Assembly: GCA_020726505.1 (NCBI GenBank)
Contig: JAHLEZ010000002.1
Span: forward strand, 992,001 to 1,056,000
Direction: 5' to 3'
Origin: Leptodontidium sp. MPI-SDFR-AT-0119
Lineage: Eukaryota; Ascomycota; Leotiomycetes; Helotiales; Leptodontidiaceae
Length of the DNA stretch: 64,000 nucleotides
How positions within the stretch are numbered: the first letter of the stretch is position 1; every line of letters starts with the position of its first letter. The notes beneath the pieces were generated by a model. The model was not told where the DNA came from, searched no databases, and saw nothing but the letters and a program-made list of their open reading frames with translations. The translations under genes were made by a program, and so were the position numbers. Shown one piece after another: positions 45,301 through 57,967 of the stretch.

Positions 45301-48027
45301 AAGAAGGCAAGCAAGGAGGCACCCACTGCTGACGGCTCCTTTGGCATCGTGGGTCGCAATGTTGATTTTGATCAGCCACGAAATTCTCCTTTCGAGGACA
45401 AGAAACTCGATAGCCTCTTTCCTCAAAGAAAGCCCCCACCCCCTCCTGCCGAATCAGCAACTTTGATCAAGGCGAATTCTCTCAGCAAGAGAAGCGGGCA
45501 ACAAGCGCGTCTATCGCTCACGAGCGTTGACGGCGATGGGAAGCGACTGTCTGGTGGGGATCAACCCTTTCATTATCCATCTCAAGAGATGTCTGAGTAC
45601 GCTAAACGCAAGCCTGTGCCTGCCTCACCTCAAGCTAGTAGTGGCATAGCAGCAGCTCTCATTGGAATGGGAAGTCGACTAGGAGGAGTGGGTCACCCCA
45701 GCCCGAGCAATGCCCCATCTCAGAGCAAGAGGTCACCGCCTGGCAGCAGTGATCAAGTTGAGCGAGGACGCAGCGCGATGTCCACAGTTGATTTCGGGAC
45801 GAATGGCTCCCAAGGAAGTAGCCCAAGATCTAGAAGTGGTACACCAGGTAGCACAACTTGGAGTAAAGGAGAACAGGCCTTTATAGTCCCCGACTACGGC
45901 GAGGATGGCGGTGCCAGTCTGACCCGGGACCGTTCGCTATCCCTAAAGATACCCGAGAATGCTGCCACAACTAGGATTCGAGAGGAAGAAACCCGACGAG
46001 TTCCATCCTCCGTGGACTTGAGCCCAAGCAGTGCACATTCAACACCAGGAGTGAACACTCCCGGAAACCGAAAATCATATGGGCCAAACCTGGATTTCAC
46101 AGAGTCCAATGTAAATTTCAAGAACTCGCCCAAGCAAACACCGCAGACGGATTCAGATGATGATTCTGACGATGGTCTCTTCGCCGTACCAATCGCATCT
46201 CGCAAGCCGGCAAAGAAATCAAGCATGAGAAGGGTCATGGGAGATGAGGACAACCACAGCGACGCGGACGGAATTGGAAAAAGACCAAGTTTGACCATCA
46301 GAACATCTAGATCCAAGAAGGGTCTCTCAGTCTCATTTTCGTCGCCTCAAAACGCCAACAGTGCAACAAGTGTCAACACGTCAAGAACACCAGAATTTGA
46401 GGATGACAGTGCGCGAGGATCTGGTAAACGACCCCAGCGTCGTAACCCTGGATCGGCCAATTCCGAGGGTGGCTGGTCTGCTGAATCTTCAGAAGACATG
46501 AGCGCCAAATTGCTCCGTCGCGAATCATTTGCAAGAGAAGATGTGTGGGCGAGCAGACCTCCAGCAGAAGCACTTATCAACCATCTTGATGCTTTCTTCC
46601 CAAACCTTGACTTAGATCAACCTGTACTGGAGACTACTGTAAACACCTCACCGCCTGTATCGCCGATAGCAGAACAGGAGACCCTAGAACAACTTGCGGC
46701 TGCTCAGGCTGGTATGAGTATGGGCGACAGCTCGACAACAAACACAATTCGCTCGAGTCTGTCATACAATGACGGTGATACTCTCGGCTCAGACGAATCT
46801 ACCTTGAAAGCTTTGGAGCGGCCAGGATCAATGCAAAGTATTGCTCAGAGAAATGTCCGACGCTCAGGTGGCTTGGGTCGTATGAAGTCTATTCGTGAGG
46901 TTGCAAGAGGAGCGCATGAAGCAAATAAAAGGTTCACTGCCCCTATCCAACAAGGCGGACCATCTAGCACAATACTTCGACGCAAGAGCACCAAGATGTT
47001 CGGCGCAAATATCGTTCAAATCAAACCGAAGCGTGGCAGCATGATTTTGCCCCAGATACCCCAAGATACAATTCCAAAGCGACAAGCAACCTTCAGATGG
47101 TTCAAGGGTCAACTGATCGGTAAAGGTACGTACGGTCGGGTGTACCTGGGAATGAACGCAACAACAGGAGAGTTCTTGGCTGTCAAGCAGGTTGAAGTCA
47201 GCCAAAAAGCTGCCGGCAATGACAAGGAGAAGATGAGAGAGATGGTTGCGGCCCTTGATCAAGAAATCGACACAATGCAGCATCTCGACCACGTAAACAT
47301 CGTCCAGTATCTTGGTTGCGAGCGGAAGGAGATGTCAATCAGTATTTTTCTGGAGTATATTTCCGGTGGGAGTGTTGGAAGTTGTCTTCGAAAGCATGGC
47401 AAATTCGAGGAAACAGTGGTTAGCTCTCTCACTCGACAGACTCTTTCTGGGCTTGCATATCTTCATCGGGAGGGTATTCTCCATCGAGATTTGAAAGCCG
47501 ATAATATACTGTTGGATTTAGACGGAACTTGTAAAATTTCGGATTTCGGTATCTCCAAGAAAACCGACAATATCTATGGAAACGATGCATCGAACTCTAT
47601 GCAGGGATCTGTATTCTGGATGGCCCCTGAAGTGGTCCGCTCCCAAGGCCAAGGTTATTCGGCAAAGGTGGATATCTGGTCTCTTGGATGTGTTGTTCTT
47701 GAGATGTTTGCAGGTAGAAGACCTTGGAGTAAGGAAGAGATTGTTGGTGCTATCTACAAGCTTGGCAGTTTGAACGAGGCTCCGCCAATTCCTGACGATG
47801 TTTCGATGAACATCAGCCCTGTTGCTGTAGCCTTTATGGCTGATTGTTTTACAATGTGAGTTCTCCCCTGCCGATGACGTATAGTCCGTACTGACTCGAG
47901 ACTTAGCGATCCTTCTGAACGTCCAACTGCTGATACCCTACTCTCTCGACATCCATTCTGCGAACTGGACCAGAATTATAATTTCCTTGATACGGATTTG
48001 TATGCAAAGATCCGTGGTGCATACTAA
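42277..48027 (+). CDS. MAP kinase kinase kinase BCK1 (cell-wall integrity)
   Basis: MAPKKK of the cell-wall integrity cascade, acting below protein kinase C and above the MKK/SLT2 kinases. Exons 42277-47855 and 47907-48027 give 1899 aa, long as usual for this family. The N-terminus is proline-rich (several PPPPPP runs, residues about 120-230). A SAM-like helical segment (DRVLLWLANNSFSNDWQETF) lies near residue 370. A Ras-association/ubiquitin-like segment (RNFILLTMDGFNYRLCDVTD) lies near residue 790. The kinase domain occupies about 1608-1890, with GKGTYGRVYLG, Lys1637 (AVKQV), HRDLKADN (Asp1738), DFG (Asp1756) and GSVFWMAPEV. The kinase ends across a 51-nt intron. The frame is open further upstream but contains no ATG, so 42277 is the first in-frame start; an overlapping uORF precedes it. 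Confidence 0.93.
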
Positions 48028-48480
48028 AGGTCTGGGGTAATCTATGGCGCTGGAGACATATTACGAATAATGACAATGTGCTGCATCTGTATTGATATTG
48101 TCTTTTACTACACCTCATGCGTTTCTTTTGGCAAATAGCGCAGGCGTGGATTCTACGCTGTATCCGATGGACTTTCGGGGTCTCTGTACGACTTGTATAT
48201 TAGGGTAGATGCAATCATGAGGACGGTATGATTTCAACGTGGCTCTTTTGGATCGTGATTGTTCTGACTTTGAAATTGCTTGAATGTCCAAAGTTCAACA
48301 TCGCATTCCTCTGATTGGCCAACTAAATTTCCTCAGCCTTGCACTCGCTTAAAAAATATCTTGACTGCGGCAACACCTGTATAATCCGATCCCAAGATAA
48401 ACACCTCCAGCTCTCCAAGTCTTCGATCTACGAAACACTTGATTTGAACTCCTTTATTATTGTTGTCTTTCCGAACAAAT
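48028..48480. other. Intergenic region BCK1 / TSR4
   Basis: 453 nt between two plus-strand genes: the BCK1 3' region, then the TSR4 promoter. The final 60 nt is CT-rich. Nothing else is recognised. Confidence 0.6.
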
Positions 48481-49860
48481 ATGGCGCCTTACGATAGTGA
48501 CTCCTCCGGCGGTGACGACGATTATACCGAGACAAACGTTCTGCTTGGTTACGCCTCAAAGGAAGCCTCAGACGATACCATTAGTTACCTGGGAGGGAGA
48601 CCTGTACGTTTACTTCTAGGCTCAATTATTGATGCTACCGAGCCATGTTTATATCTGCAGGTTGTCAAATCCAGCGCTGACAACTACTGTCTCTAGACAT
48701 GGCTCGACCCCACTACCCCGCCTTCAGCAGCCCTTGCGAAATGCAAAGTTTGCAACGACTTGATGGTACTACTTCTACAATTGAACGGAGATCTACCAGA
48801 ACATTTCCCAGGCCACGAGAGGCGACTGTACGTTCTGACATGCAGGAGGAAGACATGTCGACGCAAAGAGGGCAGTGTCAGGGTTCTACGGGGCGTCAGG
48901 ATATCAGAGGCTGCGAACAAGAAGAAAGAGACAAAACCTGCAGAACCCAAGGCGGAGGCACAATATACAAAGCCTGCGGTGGATCTAGGAGTCGCATTGT
49001 TTGGAGGAAATCCATTTTCGAACAACTCGACCACGAGCTCGGCAAATCCATTCTCGACGAATTCCTCAAGCGGATCTTCGAACCCATTTGCTACATCATC
49101 CTCTGCATCTTCGAGCAATCCATTCGCGGCTCCCGGATCAGTACAAACACCTAAATCTACAGAGAAAACAGCCCAGCCATCATCACCCACAGCCGATCTT
49201 CCCAAAACCTTCGCATCGGCCCTCTCACTCAACAACGACACTCCCAAATTCGGCCCTCCACCACCACCAGAACCATGGCCACAAGAATCCGACCTGCCAA
49301 CCGCATACCCCCTCTATTTTCTTGCAGATGCGGACTACGAGACGCTGGATAAAGTCGAGGATCCTCCCATACCCACACAAACAATGGATATAGATGAAGG
49401 TGCTGGCTCGAGCAATCAGAAAGAGGATAGAGATGTGTACGAGAGCACGATCGACAAGACCTTCCAGAAGTTCGCAGATAGGTTAGCACAGAATCCTGAA
49501 CAGGTCATTCGGTACGAGTTTAAGGGCCAACCTTTACTGTATTCGAAACACGATGCTGTTGGCAAGCTTTTGAGTGGCTCTAGTAAGGGAAACGAGAAGG
49601 TCACTACGGCATCTGCGAATGGAAGTCATATTCCCAGATGTGGGAATTGTGGTGCTGGAAGGGTCTTTGAAGTACAGTTGACGCCGCATGCTATTATGGA
49701 GTTGGAGAAGGATGAGATGAGTCTTGATGGGATGGAGTGGGGGACGATTCTTGTAGGAGTTTGTGAGAAGGATTGCCAGCAGAAGAGTGTGCATATTGGG
49801 GTGGGATATGTTGAGGAGTGGGCAGGTGTTCAATGGGAGGAACTTAATGAAAGGAGATAG
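48481..49860 (+). CDS. 20S rRNA accumulation protein 4 / PDCD2 family
   Basis: TSR4/PDCD2 proteins are cytosolic dedicated chaperones for ribosomal protein uS5 (Rps2), needed for 40S maturation. Exons 48481-48603 and 48697-49860 give 428 aa. The N-terminal part has ETNVLLGYASKEASDD and LGGRPTWLDP, typical of the family, followed by zinc-binding cysteines (CKVCNDLM and CRRKTCRR). The C-terminal PDCD2_C domain starts near YESTIDKTFQKFADRLAQNPEQ and ends in IPRCGNCGAGRVFEVQL and WGTILVGVCEKDC. Between them, residues about 125-190 hold four NPF tripeptides in Ser-rich sequence (NPFSNNS, NPFSTNS, NPFATSS, NPFAAPG), an unusual cluster of EH-domain-type ligands. The start is the first ATG, and the intron keeps phase. 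Confidence 0.9.
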
Positions 49861-50169
49861 ATGAGATTATGAAGTTTATAGATTATGCATGGAGGAGATC
49901 AACATAGGAAACTTGTAGACTTTTCAAAATTGCATGACATTGACATGAAAATGAAGTCAGCTAAAATCAAAATTTGCGTTCTGGGTTTACCAAGTATGGT
50001 AAGGAAATGTTCAAAGTTTCCAAATGGGTTCTTTTGTCGCATTTTCTGTTTTCCTTTTCAGCCTCGCGTCCCAATTCAAAGCCTCGTCTTGGCATCAACC
50101 CCATCATACACCAAACATCCCATCCAGCTCCTCTTTACAACACTCAATCCTCAGCACAACACAACAATC
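49861..50169. promoter_or_regulatory. COQ9 upstream region
   Basis: 309 nt: the TSR4 3' region, then the COQ9 promoter, with a CA/CT-rich leader just before the ATG. No specific site is called. Confidence 0.5.
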
Positions 50170-51031
50170 ATGGCAAACAAAACGCTCCTCCCCCGTCTCA
50201 ATACCCGGGTTCTCCCTCGCCGGCCCTTATACCTCTCCAACCCGCGAAGCTACCACTCCTACGACCACCCCTCCCCCTCCGGACCCTTCAACGCTGTCGA
50301 GACATCTATCCTATCCGCCTCCCTCCCCCACATCCCCTCCCACGGCTTCACAAGCACGACACTCTCCCTAGGCGCTAAAGACGCAGGTTACATCGACGCC
50401 TCTACGAATCTCTTCTCCAATGGCGCGTTCAGTCTAGTGCACTACCATCTAGTGACCCAGAGATTGGGGTTGGCATCCAAGACGCATGTATTGAACGTGC
50501 AGGAGGGAGAGCGGCCCATGGGAACAGGGGCAAAGGTTAAGGCGTTGGCGTGGGAGAGGCTGATGGCGAATAGGGAGGTTATACACAGATGGCAGGAGGT
50601 AGGTTTACTTGCCCATCCCATAAGCTCTCTACTCGCTTATATTATTTTTGTTCTTACAAGAATTGCCAAAAGGAAGAAGACATCATTGACGAGAATAGGC
50701 ACTGGCTCTCATGGCCCAACCCTCGAATTTCCCTACCGCGATATCAGAACTATCATCTCTAGCAGACGAGATCTGGTTCCTGGCGGGTGATAAATCGGTC
50801 GATTCGAGTTGGTACACGAAAAGGGCTTCACTGTCGACGATATATGCTGCTACGGATCTATTCATGACGAGAGATAAGTCGCCGGAATTTGCTGAGACGA
50901 GGGAATTCTTGGATAGGAGATTTGAGGATGTACAAGTACTGGGAAAGGCTACAGGAAGTTTGGGACAATGGGTTGGCTTTACGGCCCAGGCTGGATTGAA
51001 CGTATTGCGGAGCAAGGGTGTAAGAATATGA
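50170..51031 (+). CDS. Ubiquinone biosynthesis protein COQ9
   Basis: COQ9 is a mitochondrial lipid-binding protein of the matrix-side CoQ synthome that presents intermediates to Coq7. Exons 50170-50598 and 50699-51031 give 253 aa. The first about 35 residues are Arg/Ser-rich with no acid until the Asp of SYHSYDH, as in a matrix-targeting presequence. The TetR-like helical core follows (AVETSILSASLPHIPSHGF, LGAKDAGYIDAS, ALAWERLMANREVIHRWQEALALMAQPSNF across the splice), then the characteristic SLADEIWFLAGDKSVDSSWYTKRA and a C-terminal amphipathic helix (SLGQWVGFTAQAGLNVLRSKG). Length and order match the fungal family. It is convergent with SMC6, 211 nt apart. Confidence 0.92.
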
Positions 51032-51242
51032 GAGGGCGTAGTGAGACAGGACTATAATATATGTAAGATTACATCTAACAAGTGTGCAAACTGCGTTTTA
51101 GAAGGAGTGGTCGCCCATCCCGCAACAGCAGCCAGCCGTGACCGAACGCCATGCAAGAAGCCCAAAAAGAACCTCCCTCATCCCTCCGCACGGTTCGGCG
51201 CGTTGTTGTACACATGTTATTTACAGAAGTCGTCAGGTCCGA

Positions 51243-54200
51243 TCACCTCAGCATCTCGTCGATCTTTTTCTGCTTTTCACGAGGATCGGTCAATCTGCAT
51301 GGGGATTAGCTACTGGCTCTTGGTGGTTCTTGTTTGGGGGGTGCAATCAGAATCTGACTTACTTAATCATGTTCACGTCATCATCAGCATCCATTCCAGC
51401 TCTCAAAGCCTTGGGAGTAATGAGAATGAATTGCCGACCGACTGATTTGCGGGCAGCGGATATCTATTCTTATAAGCATATGTTTGCTATTCAAGAATGT
51501 AGAGATACTCACAATCATCTTTGTGCTGACATCTCGGTTCACATCATCCATGAAAACGTCAAACTCGTCCAAACACCTCAGTGGGGCACCCATTGCTTCC
51601 CATAGAGATAAGAGGAGACAGATTGAAGAGAAGGACTTCTCGCCACCAGAGAGAGTTTTGGTCTGTCGACCCTTGGCGCTTTTGTTTGTGTCGTCCGGTT
51701 GAACCACGACATCCAGCAACTTGTTGACATGATCGATGACAAGTTTTCCACGGAATGCCCGCTCACTGAGCAAGTAGCTGAAGTTGATGCGAGATCGAGC
51801 GGAAATCCACTTTTGGAAACCTCGGTACTGTTCAAGACGCAGCATGAACGACTGTTTTAGAAGCTGCAAAAGCTCTTCCAGCTCTTTCCTGGACGAGACT
51901 GCAGATGTGTAGATGGCCCTGGCATCAAATGCTGCTTGCTGAATCTCTTCGTCAGTTCCACCTTGCTTTCTCCTAGCATCGTCTAGCTGTCTTTTCTTAG
52001 TGTCATAGACACGACTCAAGCTGACCTCGGTGTCATCTGGATCCAGTGAAACCCTTGCACAGATTCCTGTGGCATCTTTGGTAAATTGGGCCACTTTCTC
52101 CTTTTGCTTGGCATACGCTCGTTCCTCATTCTCTTTGCTCTCTCGGCATTCTTCGACTTCATCTACAGAACGATTTTTCTCTGACAGTGCGAGCTTGCGT
52201 GCTTGCTCCTGGTTTCTGATTTTGGTCTGAATCTTCAGCAGTCTGGTGTCGAACTCTGCCTGTCGTTCTTTCGCAGCATCCAGATCTCGCTTTTTCTCAG
52301 TTGCGACAACGTTGAGCTTATCTCTTTCCAGTGCCGAATCGCCGTAATTCTTCTGCTGCAATTGAAGACCCTCCTCCGCAGGCTCCAGGTCCTGCTTAAG
52401 CCCGTCGAGCTTGCCATCGTCCCCTTGCAAGTTCTCGATTTGAATTTGGAGGTCTTCCACTTTTGTGGCTGCTCTCTGACTGGCGACTTTGAGCTGATGC
52501 TGGGCTCTTTTATTTTGCTGAATAGCGTCTCTGCATTTGTTAACCTCGCTTTTTGCTCGCTCATAAGCCTGAGTCCGAGCTTTCAGCTCCACGTCTAGGG
52601 ATTGAACAGTCTCCTTTTGGAGATTAATCTGGCTCTCAGTATCTGTTTGCATCCGTGGTCTTCCCTTTGGAGGATAGATTGGGCTCATATCTCTTCCACC
52701 ACCCCCACTATAAGCAACTCTGAAGCCTCTATCCTTTTGTTTGTCGTGCATCGTAAAACAGTGCTTCACGTTCCGCGGTCTCGCCCCATCGTACATGACA
52801 CTCATAGCCTCTTTACGATCTGCAACTAATATGGTTTGTTCAATGTAATGACCAATGATCAGTTGTCGCTTCACAGATTCGTTTGTGATGTTAAGTACCC
52901 TGAGAATGGTGTCATACTAGAATAAAATAAAATAGTCAGGACCTTTTCATGTGCCCAGATTTGAAAAGCTTTTCTTGCCAATGGCCGGGACCATGTGGAT
53001 GGCAACTTTGATTCGGACACGCCAGGAAGTCAATTAAAACGGGTACCACATACCTGAGGATCTGGTTCGTGATTTGTGGTGTCAATGGGTTGAGAATTGC
53101 CAATGGATACCTGGCAGTAAGCCATTTTGTGCCGTTTCTGTAAAGCTCCTATTAGCCATGTTCGGGCTTGAGAGGAGAAGGCAAAGATCTTAGGCCAACA
53201 AAACAGGAGAACTTGGTTGTGTGGAGTATAAGTTCACCGGCCACAGGAGTATACTTACCAGTAGGTCTCTCAGTCTCATCTGGTCTGGCTTGTTGGTGAC
53301 GATGAATCCATTCAGAGCACCACCTAGAGTCGATTCTATCATATTGCTCCATTTGGGCTGCAGAAGTTGCATGTGCAGGCCCATAGGACCGACGGGCTTT
53401 TCTCGGAATCCTCGTTCGGCTTGAATGGCCTTCAACAAGTTTGGCATGTTGTTATCAAAGCCTGCCATACGATTCCCTCTGTTTGAGCTCAAAGAAAATA
53501 GTCGAGATTTTGCATTGTTGAATTCTTCGGTCTTGGCTCGTAAAGGCGACTCGAGCTTTGTCACATCGACTTGTGCTCTCCGGAGGGACTCTTCTAGTCG
53601 AGGTTTCTCCTCCTCATTCTGGGAGAGATTTGCCTTGGCATCTTCGGCAGCTTGCTGGGCGATGGCAAGCTCTTGGATCTTTTGATCTTGAGCTCCCCCA
53701 TTAGCTGCATGCAAACGGGCTTGTTCGGCCTTGATCTCGGACTTGATGCTATTGACCCGATCCTGCGCGTCCTTAAGAGCTGCTCGAACACTCTTCTGCT
53801 GAACATGGAAATTGGCGACATCTTTGGATGCCTCCTCATGGGCACGACGAGCGGCCTCCTCTTCCTCTGTTACTGGTATACGCTCCTCTTGGAGACGCTC
53901 CCCAGCCTCATTGGCACGTTTTATGGCCACCTCGATTCCATCGAACACCGCCTCTTTGGCTTCAGCATTCTTCTGGGCGTCGACAATCTGCTGCTCGGCA
54001 CTTGCGACCTTTCGCTCAAGATCTTCGAGAATTTTCTCCTCGTCGGCCACTTGCACCCAAGCGAGCTTCTTTCTAAGTCGTTTCAATTCGGTTTTGATGC
54101 CGTCGTACTTGTCCACCAACGCCGCCCTCTGAACAGCAATATCAGTCCTTTTCTTAAGGGCTTTCAAGTCTCCTTTCGAATCATGAAGCCTAGTCTCAAT

Positions 54201-55174
54201 TTGATCACAGGTATCTGATATGATCTTGTAATCCCTATCGAGAGCCTCGAGCTGAACACCCTCTACAAAGAATTTGTATTTTTGAGGTGGTGTTGAAGCA
54301 GTGATAAACGACTTGGCGGCATCTTGTGTGAGCACGTTCATGGGATTGTCGACCTGTAGCTGATAGTACTCTACAATGTCTTCAACGTCTCCCTTCTTGT
54401 TGGAAATGATACGTTGGTTTGCGCTTTTCAGTTTGAAGCTGCTGCTTCCTGATCTTGAGAAATGACGCTCGATAATGATAGTTTTCCCATAAACATCTGG
54501 TTGGTATGCATCAGTGCCTTCGTTCTTCAACTCAACGACCAAAGAGGCTTGGTCTCTGCCACTCTTGATAAGATTCTTCAAACTGGCCCCACGATTTGTT
54601 GCGGCTGTCTTGCCTCCCAAGCACAATGTGATGGCGGTAAGAACGGCGCTCTTTCCACTTCCATTCATACCAACAACGAAATTGATAAGAGGTCCTAGAG
54701 GAACGACGAGGTTGTCGTGGCACATGAAGTTTCGACAGGTGATTTTCTGAATGATCGCGTTATCGGCAGCGCGGTTATCGCCCATCGGCTTGCCCCTGGA
54801 CATGAATTTCTTGTACGCCTTCGCATCGTCTTCCTTTGTGTCACTGACATGTTGAAAACCCTTGTCTCGTTGCATCTCATACTGGGTACTAGCTGGCAAG
54901 GCTGGCCCTGAGGCTTCATCGGCATCCGGCAGTTCATCATCGGAGTCGTCACTCGAAGAGGGAGAAACACTCCGACTGGGTGCATTTCGAGACTTCGAGG
55001 CAGCGTCTCCATTAGATATGCGTGCCTTCTTGTGGCTCTGGAGCAGGCATCAGTATGAGAGGACAAGACTCGCGGGGTCGAACTTACACTGCTGTGTCGC
55101 GAGGCGGAGCTGGCACTTTCTACTGCGACGACCTCTTCGTCATCCTCGTATCTGGCTCTCTTTTGCGGTGCCAT
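51243..55174 (-). CDS. Structural maintenance of chromosomes protein 6 (SMC6)
   Basis: ATPase of the SMC5/6 complex, which acts in recombination repair, replication-fork processing and chromosome segregation. Six exons (55174-55088, 55037-53259, 53137-53054, 52916-51513, 51463-51363, 51294-51243) give 1168 aa. After a disordered acidic N-terminus, CRNFMCHDNLVVPLGP leads to the Walker A motif GMNGSGKS (near residues 151-158). A long coiled coil follows, with a hinge around residues 560-760 (PVGPMGLHMQLLQPKW; RPRNVKHCF). A second coiled coil precedes the ABC signature LSGGEKS (near 1070) and Walker B-type LDEFDVFMDDVN, then RQFILITPKAL and LTDPREKQKKI at the C-terminus. The last exons are short, so the end of the gene lies well left of the main frame. 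SMC5 is excluded by the CHDNL and LDEFDVFMD motifs. Confidence 0.95.
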
Positions 55175-56011
55175 ACTGGCGGTTACGGAGACGACTCCAA
55201 GGTTGGTGTGGTTCAAAGTCCAGGCCGTGTTGCGGCTCAGCGGAACGAATAGACGATTCGATGGTTTGGTTGGGTTGGGTTGCGATTGTGTGGTTGTCAG
55301 CGGTTGCCTACGCGGTCGGTCGAAAGACGCGACGGGAACACGCTAAATTTAAGGTTTGTCCCGCTTGAAGTGTTTTGGGGAACTCGAATTCTAAAGTAAA
55401 CAAATTTCATGTTTTCACGATTTCACTTGCAAATCGATATATGAGTAATAGAACTATTCAACCATGAGGTAATATAGATGTACTTTATTTCGATTTATTA
55501 CAAGACGTTGCTCCGTTCCGGAATACTTCTTGTGCCTCATACTGCACAGTTGACTCGTTTACCAGGACACCAAAATATTGGAAGCGAACTTCCCTCTACA
55601 TGGATAGCTACGGACAGGGCAGCAGGAGGGCGGTCACTAAGAGATAACTGTCCTAGAATTACTTGCAGACTCAAAAAACGCAGGGAAACTTTCGGACTGG
55701 GAAACGATGGGCTTGTTCTTCATGCTCTTTATCGGACTCGGTGCTTTCTACGTATGTGATTCACCATCGATCGACAAAATCAGGCCACAATCAAGAAAAT
55801 CACCTCATGGACCTAGCCATACCACAATTCAAAGTCCAAGGTACGAAAGTGATTTTCAATTTTTTTCCTTTCTTGCAATTCCTGGCCCCCATGGATCAGA
55901 TGCCTTCCTTCATCCACGGCTCAAGCGAGCGGACTGGGCATTTCCTGTACTATCTCCAATGTTTTTGTTGCACCGGACTACAAGTTTTTCTTAGACCACC
56001 TGTCATGCGTG
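55175..56011. other. SMC6 upstream region
   Basis: 837 nt between the SMC6 start and the cystathionine gamma-synthase stop, both on the minus strand. Besides the SMC6 promoter it holds, on the plus strand, a possible micro-protein start at 55707 (separate entry). Confidence 0.5.
55707..55852 (+). CDS. Possible spliced hydrophobic micro-protein
   Basis: ATG at 55707 opens MGLFFMLFIGLGAFY, a near-pure hydrophobic helix, followed at 55752 by a consensus GTATGT donor. Splicing to the CCTAG acceptor at 55816 gives a 26-residue peptide ending in a basic tail (PYHNSKSKVRK), the layout of tail-anchored or Ost4-like micro-proteins. Unspliced, the frame runs 95 residues to 55994. Nothing here is proven: there is no family match, and the peptide could be chance. 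Confidence 0.2.
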
Positions 56012-57967
56012 TCATGCGGTATTACTTTCTTCAGCGGCCTTCAACGCAACTGCGAATCTAGACTTCAGATCCTCCGTATCCTCCAGCCCAACACTGATAC
56101 GAATCAAATCGCCTGGGACCCCAAATTGTGCAGCCCACTCAAGCTCCATGAAATGTGCAAGGATGACATAAGGTGACACCAGTGTGAAATTGGTACCCAG
56201 ACTTGGTCCCTTTGCGGTCTCGATCCGGTCATAGAAAGCTATTGCCTGCTCGGTCTTCTTGAAGGTAAATGAAAGCAGTCCACCATATCCACCGTTGGGA
56301 GTTCGACAGGCGTCGTAAAACTGCCGTGAAGGGTTGTGTTTTGGGTAATACACATTTTGGACCAGTGGGTGTGTCCGTAGGATATCGCAGATGAGCTCGG
56401 CATTTCCATTGATTCTTTCGATCCTAGATACGAAGTGGCGACTGTTACGTTCCATGAAGATTAAGTCCTCGGCCCAGCAATTATCCTCGTACTCAACTTC
56501 GGCGACTTTCTTTAACGATTGATAGTAGCGACCTCGAGGATTCAGTATGGCGCTGCCTCCCATAACATTGCATTCCCCTGAGAATATTTTGGTCAGACTG
56601 CTGACAACCACATCGGCGTAAGGGAGGACATGAACGTTGATAAAATTGCCAATAGTTTCATCCACAACGACGCCGAAATCGTATTCGTCCGCCAGCTTTC
56701 GGATTCGTTGAAGATCGGGACACTTCAACATAGGGTTTCCTGGAAACTCGCAAAACAGTGCAAGGAAGCGCTCTCCTGATTTCAATCGAGATTCGAGGTC
56801 GTCAAGATCCTTTGACTCCCCGTTTCCATAAAAGATGCAGCCTGGGCCAAACTTTTCCAGGATCTTCAGCGTATCGACATAAGGAAATCCATAAGAAATG
56901 CTCTTCATCTGTCCTCTCGCCTCCAGCATCATTCGATGAGCATTGAAGATCGAGTTCATTCCACATGGGTAAAGATAAACATCACTCTCGGAAACGTCGG
57001 CCACTCCACGTCTATTCGAGCCCATGTCTGGACTTGGTGCCGCAGACAAATCAACCTCTCCCATAAGCGAGCCAGTAATACGACGTCGGATTGCTGACTT
57101 GGCATTATCAACGAACGAGACGTCAAGGTTGCGACCAAATCGTTCTTCCAGAAATTGTGAGCTCTCGCGGTTTTCGGCAATTCCGTTAGGAGCAGAACCG
57201 TTGAGTCCTGGGATAGCATCTAATCCATTTTGGTGTGCCTTAGGCGGTGTCTTGTCTATGGATCCTTTCTGGTACCGTCTTGGTCCTTTTTGGAAACCAT
57301 TGGCCAGAGGTTGCAGAACGGTCTTCTCAACGAGGATTCCTTCCTGGAAGAGTCCATGGCAGAACTCAGCGCGTCTGCTTTGGACACCATCACCTGAGTG
57401 TTGCCAGTACTGTTTGGCAAGTGGAAAGAGTTCTTTGGGATATATGACAGCAGAGATAGCTGGCGAGACCTTCTTGAGCATCTCCGAGTCTGTCCGACTC
57501 ACATCTAGTACAAGATCAACAACACGGATCTGGTCGGCGGAAATCGATGGATCCCTCGAGTGCATGAAGTCTATACATCTTCTGGCAGTCCTGGTGGACG
57601 GGAAGAGCATTGCCTGTTCGTCAGGAGTGCCAACTTTCTTGATAATGTCTTCAGCAAAGGCAGTGATGAGTTTATGAATGAAAAATCTTGATCACGAGAC
57701 AGAAGTTAGTAAGTGTGGCAATGTTGTGAGAAGCATGCAGATTCATACCGTGGATAGCCTGTTGTCAACTTGCTCAGAACTCTCTCCTGGCCCTCCTCGT
57801 AGGCGATGTTGTCGCTCCATTTTGGGAGAGAAACGCTTGTAGCCTGTTGAGAATCAGAGACTGACTCACGGTGTATGGATAAAATCAATGCGAGTGCAGG
57901 AATAAATGGATGGACTTACATGGGGCGTCAGCGCTGGGACAGATTCTCCTAATTCGATGACGGACAT
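56012..57967 (-). CDS. Cystathionine gamma-synthase (fungal type)
   Basis: PLP enzyme that joins O-acetyl- or O-succinyl-homoserine with cysteine to make cystathionine, in transsulfuration toward methionine. Exons 57967-57920, 57843-57749 and 57686-56012 give 605 aa, longer than bacterial MetB because fungal enzymes carry an N-terminal extension. N-terminal markers are VSLPKWSDNIAYEEG and TTGYPRFFIHKLI. The Cys/Met PLP domain has YLYPCGMNSIFNAHRMML, SYGFPYVDTL, EFPGNPMLKCPDL, DETIGNF and the PLP lysine Lys414 in SSLTKIFSG, ending LIRISVGLED. The first exon encodes only 16 residues. It shares a 344-nt divergent promoter region with UTP22. Confidence 0.92.
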
